The notes beneath the pieces were generated by a model. The model saw only the letters and a program-made list of their open reading frames with translations. It searched no databases and was not told the DNA's origin. Positions 60,953 through 64,000 of a DNA stretch of 64,000 nt are shown one piece after another. The DNA comes from Marinibacterium profundimaris. GTDB lineage: Bacteria; Pseudomonadota; Alphaproteobacteria; Rhodobacterales; Rhodobacteraceae. The DNA lies in NCBI RefSeq assembly GCF_002210095.1, contig NZ_AQQR01000004.1, forward strand, positions 62,001 through 126,000, written 5' to 3'. Both the position numbers and the translations under genes were made by a program. Positions within the stretch are counted from its first letter, which is position 1; each line of letters starts with the position of its first letter.

Positions 60953-61162
60953 TTACTCGAACCACAGGCCCATGCGCGAGAGCGCGGCAATGGCGCGATC
61001 GCGTTCGTCGATTTCACCGTCGAGAACGGCTTCGTTGAGCTGTCGGACAATGACGGACAGGCGCCGCGACCGGGTCAGCTCGGACATCAGGCCAAAGACC
61101 TCGCCTTCGTTGCCCATGCCAAGAATATGCTCGGCCGGCGCCGCTTCGAGCGTGTCATACAT
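60953..61162 (-). CDS. Small conserved-looking protein of unknown function
   Basis: A 69-residue protein starting 'MYDTLEAAPAEHILGMGNEGEVFGLMSELTRSRRLSVI' and ending 'DERDRAIAALSRMGLWFE'. It looks like a compact helical protein with no membrane segment. A GGGGG-containing site precedes the ATG at 61162; a GTG ten codons earlier is possible. Small proteins of this kind occur in Rhodobacterales near sdh, but I cannot name a family. Confidence 0.65.
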   Translation of the reverse strand: MYDTLEAAPAEHILGMGNEGEVFGLMSELTRSRRLSVIVRQLNEAVLDGEIDERDRAIAALSRMGLWFE

Positions 61163-61229
61163 GTTCAGAACCCCCAGTTCCAAAGTGACCACAGATTAGC
61201 TTTCTTTCATAATCGTTACAATGGCGCTG

Positions 61230-61317
61230 CTGCACTGCAGAATTATCCACAAGGCACGGCATCGCGATCTCGCCGAGTCCCGTTTTGAACAGGTTTTTCC
61301 ACGGATTCTGTGGATAA
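61230..61317. promoter_or_regulatory. DnaA-box cluster in the 425-bp gap before mcd
   Basis: Perfect DnaA boxes TTATCCACA at 61243-61251 (plus) and TGTGGATAA at 61309-61317 (minus), with a near box TTTTCCACG at 61295-61303, lie within 75 bp. A CTGCACTGCAG site (61230-61240) adjoins the first box. The gap 61163-61587 contains no credible gene. It is either a DnaA-regulated promoter, a titration site or an origin-like element. Confidence 0.6.
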
Positions 61318-61587
61318 GCGAGAACGGCACACTGGTCCTGGTTAACGCATGGATCGGCTACAGAAATTCTCTGGGCCACACAAGCCCGCTCGCGGGCGAT
61401 GCACGGACCCACAGATCGTGCTTTCGGACCGGTTTACAACGTATCGCCCGGCGCGACCGCACAGGGATTCGCCCGGATCCGTTCACGCCGAAAGGCGCAC
61501 CATGCGACCGCAGTACGGGCACTCTTTCACAGGCGCCCCCAGACGGTCGGCCACGACCGGCGCGCGCCTTCTCAGGCCGTCAGTCTC

Positions 61588-62616
61588 TCAGATCGGCATC
61601 AAGGCCCAGTAATCGAGATCGAGCAGGACCTCCGGGCGGTACTTCCCGCCCTCGTCCTTCAGCGCAAAGGGCTCACCCCCTTTCGTCGCCACCAGCCGCA
61701 GGCGGATCGCTCCGACACCGGGGGCCGAGGTCTCGGCCTTGTCCAGTACCTCGGACCAGGCCCTCACCGTGTCACCGGCCATGCAGGGGTTCGCATGCGC
61801 CCCGCCGTTCAGCCCCACGATCATCTGCGCATTGGCCAGGCCATTGAACGACAGCGCCCGCGCCATCGAGATCACATGACCGCCGTAGATCAGACGCCCC
61901 TCGGGCCGAACCGAGACATCGAAATGGACCTTCGCGGTGTTCTGCCACAGACGCGTGGCCAGCATGTGCTCGGCCTCTTCGATCGTCACGCCGTCCACGT
62001 GGTCGATCGTCTCGCCGATCTCGTAATCGCCCCAGCGATGCGGCTCTCCGGCCAGCGCGGTGTCGTAGGTCGAGAAATCCAGCCCCTCGGGAATGACCAG
62101 ATCCCCGGGCGCCAGCACGGTCTTCAGCTCCGGCAGCACGGTATCGGGCGCCGGGGCGTCGACGTTCTTCTTCCGCACCATCACCCAGCGGCAATAGTCC
62201 AGCACCGGCTCGCCATGCTGGTTGCGGCCTGTCGTGCGGACATAGACCACCCCGGTCTTGCCGTTCGAATTCTGCTTCAGCCCGATGACTTCGGACACCG
62301 AGGTCAGCGTGTCGCCCTCGTAGACCGGTTTCAGCCACCGCCCCTCGGCATAGCCCAGGTTCGCCACCGCGTTCAGCGAGACATCCGGCACCGTCTTGCC
62401 GAACACCATGTGAAAGGTGATCAGGTCATCCACGGGACTGGCCGGCAACCCGCAGCCCTTCGCGAATTCATCCGAGGAATAAAGCGCATGCCGCGCCGGG
62501 TAGAGCGCGTGGTACAACGCCCGCTCGCCGCCCGAGACCGTGCGCGGCACCGCATGGGTCAGCACGTCGCCGACGGCGTAATCCTCGAAGAACCGCCCCG
62601 GGTTGGTCTTGGCCAT
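61588..62616 (-). CDS. mcd: Mesaconyl-CoA hydratase (beta-methylmalyl-CoA dehydratase), MaoC family
   Basis: A 342-residue double-hotdog hydratase interconverting mesaconyl-CoA and beta-methylmalyl-CoA in the ethylmalonyl-CoA pathway. It is recognised by 'GRFFEDYAVGDVLTHAVPRTVSGGE', 'DLITFHMVFGKTVPDVSLNAVANLGYAEGRW' (conserved blocks) and the C-terminal hotdog with 'RLWQNTAKVHFD' and 'YGGHVISMARALSFNG'. Length matches the Rhodobacter enzyme. The lyase gene for the next step lies two genes upstream on the same strand. Confidence 0.95.
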   Translation of the reverse strand: MAKTNPGRFFEDYAVGDVLTHAVPRTVSGGERALYHALYPARHALYSSDEFAKGCGLPASPVDDLITFHMVFGKTVPDVSLNAVANLGYAEGRWLKPVYEGDTLTSVSEVIGLKQNSNGKTGVVYVRTTGRNQHGEPVLDYCRWVMVRKKNVDAPAPDTVLPELKTVLAPGDLVIPEGLDFSTYDTALAGEPHRWGDYEIGETIDHVDGVTIEEAEHMLATRLWQNTAKVHFDVSVRPEGRLIYGGHVISMARALSFNGLANAQMIVGLNGGAHANPCMAGDTVRAWSEVLDKAETSAPGVGAIRLRLVATKGGEPFALKDEGGKYRPEVLLDLDYWALMPI

Positions 62617-62823
62617 TCACTGCGCCCCCAGTTTCATGTCGGGGCTGTAGTCGGCCTCGATTTCCTTGGTGACCGCCTGGCCGCAGCGCATCACGCCATT
62701 GGCGGCGTCGAAGGCATAGGTCGGCCCGCCGTGCAGCTGCCATCCGGCCGCCAGCGCGGCAGACACCTTGTGGCAGAACGCGGATGTGTCGTCTTCGGAG
62801 AGGAAACGGTAGAGTGTTGTCAT
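62617..62823 (-). CDS. DUF1737 domain protein
   Basis: A 68-residue protein, 'MTTLYRFLSEDDTSAFCHKVSAALAAGWQLHGGPTYAF', which matches the short DUF1737 domain ('LxxGWxLxGGPxxt'). Function unknown. The ATG overlaps the nnrU stop and the stop is 1 bp before mcd, so it is tightly packed in the mcl1-mcd operon. Confidence 0.85.
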   Translation of the reverse strand: MTTLYRFLSEDDTSAFCHKVSAALAAGWQLHGGPTYAFDAANGVMRCGQAVTKEIEADYSPDMKLGAQ

Positions 62824-63374
62824 GAGCCAAACGGGGATGGGCCGACGAGGCCGTGAATGTAGCCGATGATCGCCAGAAGGACGATCGAGGCAGCGAAGAA
62901 CATGGCATCCTTGCCATAGGTGCCGGTCGCGGGCGGGGTCCATTCGGGCTCGGCCGCGTTGATCATGCCCATCTCGACCACGGCCCAGACCAGCAGCCCG
63001 CCGAACAGCAGGACCGAGGCGAGATCGCCGTTCACCAGCAGGTGCGCGATCGCCCAGATCGCGAAGCCGGTCAGCATCGGATGCCGCATTCCGTTCAGAA
63101 GTCGGCCCTTTTTCGGCGCCGGGCTCATCATGAAGATGGCGATAAGTACCAGCAGGTTGTTCACGTGCACCAGAAAGCCGGGCGGGAACCAGATATTGAC
63201 GAAGCCGGTGTCGCGATAGCCGAACACCATCAGGACGATCGACACCAGCAACGCCAACGCGACAACCGCCTTGCCCTTGTCGCCCATGGCGTCGCGGCGC
63301 GCAGGCGCCACCCGTTTGAAGAGATGCGCGGCCCACCACAGACCGACGCCCAGTACAAGTAGCACCCAACCCAT
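62820..63374 (-). CDS. NnrU family membrane protein
   Basis: A 184-residue protein with five or six hydrophobic segments. The NnrU pattern is visible: 'LGVGLWWAAHLFKRVAPARRDAMGDKGKAVVALA', then 'GMRHPMLTGFAIWAIAHLLVNGDLASVLLFGGLLVWAV'. NnrU was named for a denitrification gene of Rhodobacter and is linked to nitric oxide metabolism, and is related to isoprenylcysteine methyltransferases. Its presence within an ethylmalonyl-CoA operon is odd but occurs in relatives. It begins 2 bp after the lyase stop. Confidence 0.88.
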   Translation of the reverse strand: MGWVLLVLGVGLWWAAHLFKRVAPARRDAMGDKGKAVVALALLVSIVLMVFGYRDTGFVNIWFPPGFLVHVNNLLVLIAIFMMSPAPKKGRLLNGMRHPMLTGFAIWAIAHLLVNGDLASVLLFGGLLVWAVVEMGMINAAEPEWTPPATGTYGKDAMFFAASIVLLAIIGYIHGLVGPSPFGS

Positions 63375-63376
63375 GG

Positions 63377-64000
63377 CTAGCTCCCGTGCATTGCTGAGAT
63401 TGACTCCGCTTTTGCCAGAACCTCCCGCGCCGTGGCAACGTGCAGGTTCTCCACGATCCTGCCGTCGACCACCGCAACCCCTTGCCCGCTGGCCTCGGTC
63501 TCTTCGAACGCGGCGATCTGACGCTTGGCCAGGTCGATTTCTTCATCGGACGGGGCAAAGGCACGGTTGGTGATCTCAAGCTGTGCGGGGTGGATCAGGG
63601 ATTTGCCGTCAAAGCCCATGTCGCGGCCATGCACGCATTCGGCCATCAGCCCCTCGTCGTCCTTGAAGGCGTTGTAGACACCGTCGATGATGATCAGCCC
63701 ATGCGCCCGCGCCGCCAGAAGACAGAGGCCGAGCGCGGTGAGCATCGGCTCACGGTCCGGGCGGAAGCGCGCCTTCAGCTCCTTCGCGAGGTCGTTGGTG
63801 CCCATCACCATGCCCTGCAGCTTCGGGTGGGTGGCGATGGTGCCGGCGTTGAGCATCCCCAGAGGGGTCTCCATCATCGCCCAGATCGGAAGATCGCCGG
63901 TGATCTCGGCCAGCTCGTCCAGCTGCGCGAGGCTCTCGACCTTGGGCAGAAGCACCCCGTCGCACGCCATGCGCGCCACCGCCTCGGCATCGGTGCGGCC
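63377..64000 (-). CDS. mcl1: L-malyl-CoA/beta-methylmalyl-CoA lyase, C-terminal part (partial)
   Basis: The last 207 residues of a CitE/HpcH-family aldolase; the frame runs to the window edge and the start lies beyond it. Seen are 'GVLLPKVESLAQLDEL', 'IWAMMETPLGMLNAGTIATHP' (the metal-ligand Glu), 'GTNDLAKELKAR' and 'DGKSLIHPAQLEITN'. It cleaves beta-methylmalyl-CoA to glyoxylate and propionyl-CoA and malyl-CoA to glyoxylate and acetyl-CoA. The downstream mcd gene makes this identification firm. Confidence 0.93.
   Translation of the reverse strand, partial: GRTDAEAVARMACDGVLLPKVESLAQLDELAEITGDLPIWAMMETPLGMLNAGTIATHPKLQGMVMGTNDLAKELKARFRPDREPMLTALGLCLLAARAHGLIIIDGVYNAFKDDEGLMAECVHGRDMGFDGKSLIHPAQLEITNRAFAPSDEEIDLAKRQIAAFEETEASGQGVAVVDGRIVENLHVATAREVLAKAESISAMHGS

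Noticed and set aside
61195-61330. Chromosomal replication origin
   Set aside because: Only two perfect DnaA boxes and one near match are present, with no AT-rich unwinding region and none of the usual origin neighbours (such as hemE, parAB or dnaA). Kept as a DnaA-box cluster only.

Overview
This 64 kb window is chromosomal DNA from a high-GC alphaproteobacterium, most likely a Rhodobacterales (Roseobacter-group) species. The evidence is the ethylmalonyl-CoA pathway genes (crotonyl-CoA carboxylase/reductase, ethylmalonyl-CoA mutase, mesaconyl-CoA hydratase, malyl-CoA/beta-methylmalyl-CoA lyase), an RpoHII-like sigma factor, a TIGR02186/Alph_Pro_TM protein, an HvrA-like H-NS protein, an Irr-type ICE box before an NfuA gene, and an intergenic repeat built on CTTCTTCTTGG...AAATAC that looks family-specific. 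I see no rRNA, tRNA, CRISPR array, insertion sequence or phage gene.

Layout. 1-2.5 kb: the end of the cell-elongation operon (PBP2, RodA) and a GhrA-like reductase. 2.5-6.1 kb: MmcQ/YjbR protein, M3 oligopeptidase and a MoeB/ThiF protein on the minus strand. 6.5-15.6 kb: an accessory catabolic module of a tripartite TRAP transporter, a LacI regulator and a five-gene operon (LLM flavin monooxygenase, AtuA-like protein, DUF4387 protein, 3-hydroxyacyl-CoA dehydrogenase, RibH2-type lumazine synthase). Both outer promoters carry the same TGCGCA-armed operator. It lies between moeB and dut. 15.7-20.7 kb: dut, coaBC, chaN-like, rpoH; divergent cobU and a CobC-like phosphatase. 20.7-33.3 kb: GST, YifB, rsmI-yraN-gshB, an LpoA-like lipoprotein, glnD-murJ, a degenerate rhomboid and trpS. 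33.5-36.7 kb: ilvE, a universal stress protein, and nfuA-tsaB-rimI. 36.8-41.7 kb: a BMP-type purine nucleoside ABC importer. 41.8-43.5 kb: TauE/SafE permease and TIGR02186 protein, followed by a 101-bp tandem array. 44.1-48.1 kb: SDR, RecD-like helicase, luxI, luxR and a small overlapping gene. 48.3-52.4 kb: divergent ccr and ecm, then an H-NS-family gene. 52.7-56 kb: deoD, a DUF1989 protein, a 53-aa acidic protein and ornithine decarboxylase. 56.3-60.7 kb: sdhCDAB with a sulfotransferase-like gene between sdhA and sdhB. 60.9-64 kb: a small protein, a DnaA-box cluster, and an mcl1-nnrU-DUF1737-mcd operon running off the window.

How it fits together. The four ethylmalonyl-CoA genes and succinate dehydrogenase form a C2-assimilation set. 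The accessory module looks like uptake plus monooxygenation and CoA-dependent breakdown of an unidentified organic acid, with its own flavin-biosynthesis enzyme to supply the FMN monooxygenase. Non-coding structures deserve attention: a hairpin whose loop is a G-quadruplex motif (20.8 kb), a gapless four-way cloverleaf between the BMP binding-protein and ATPase genes (37.9 kb), twin TGTGATCACA palindromes before sdhC, and two copies of a double-hairpin repeat with a 20-bp perfect palindrome.
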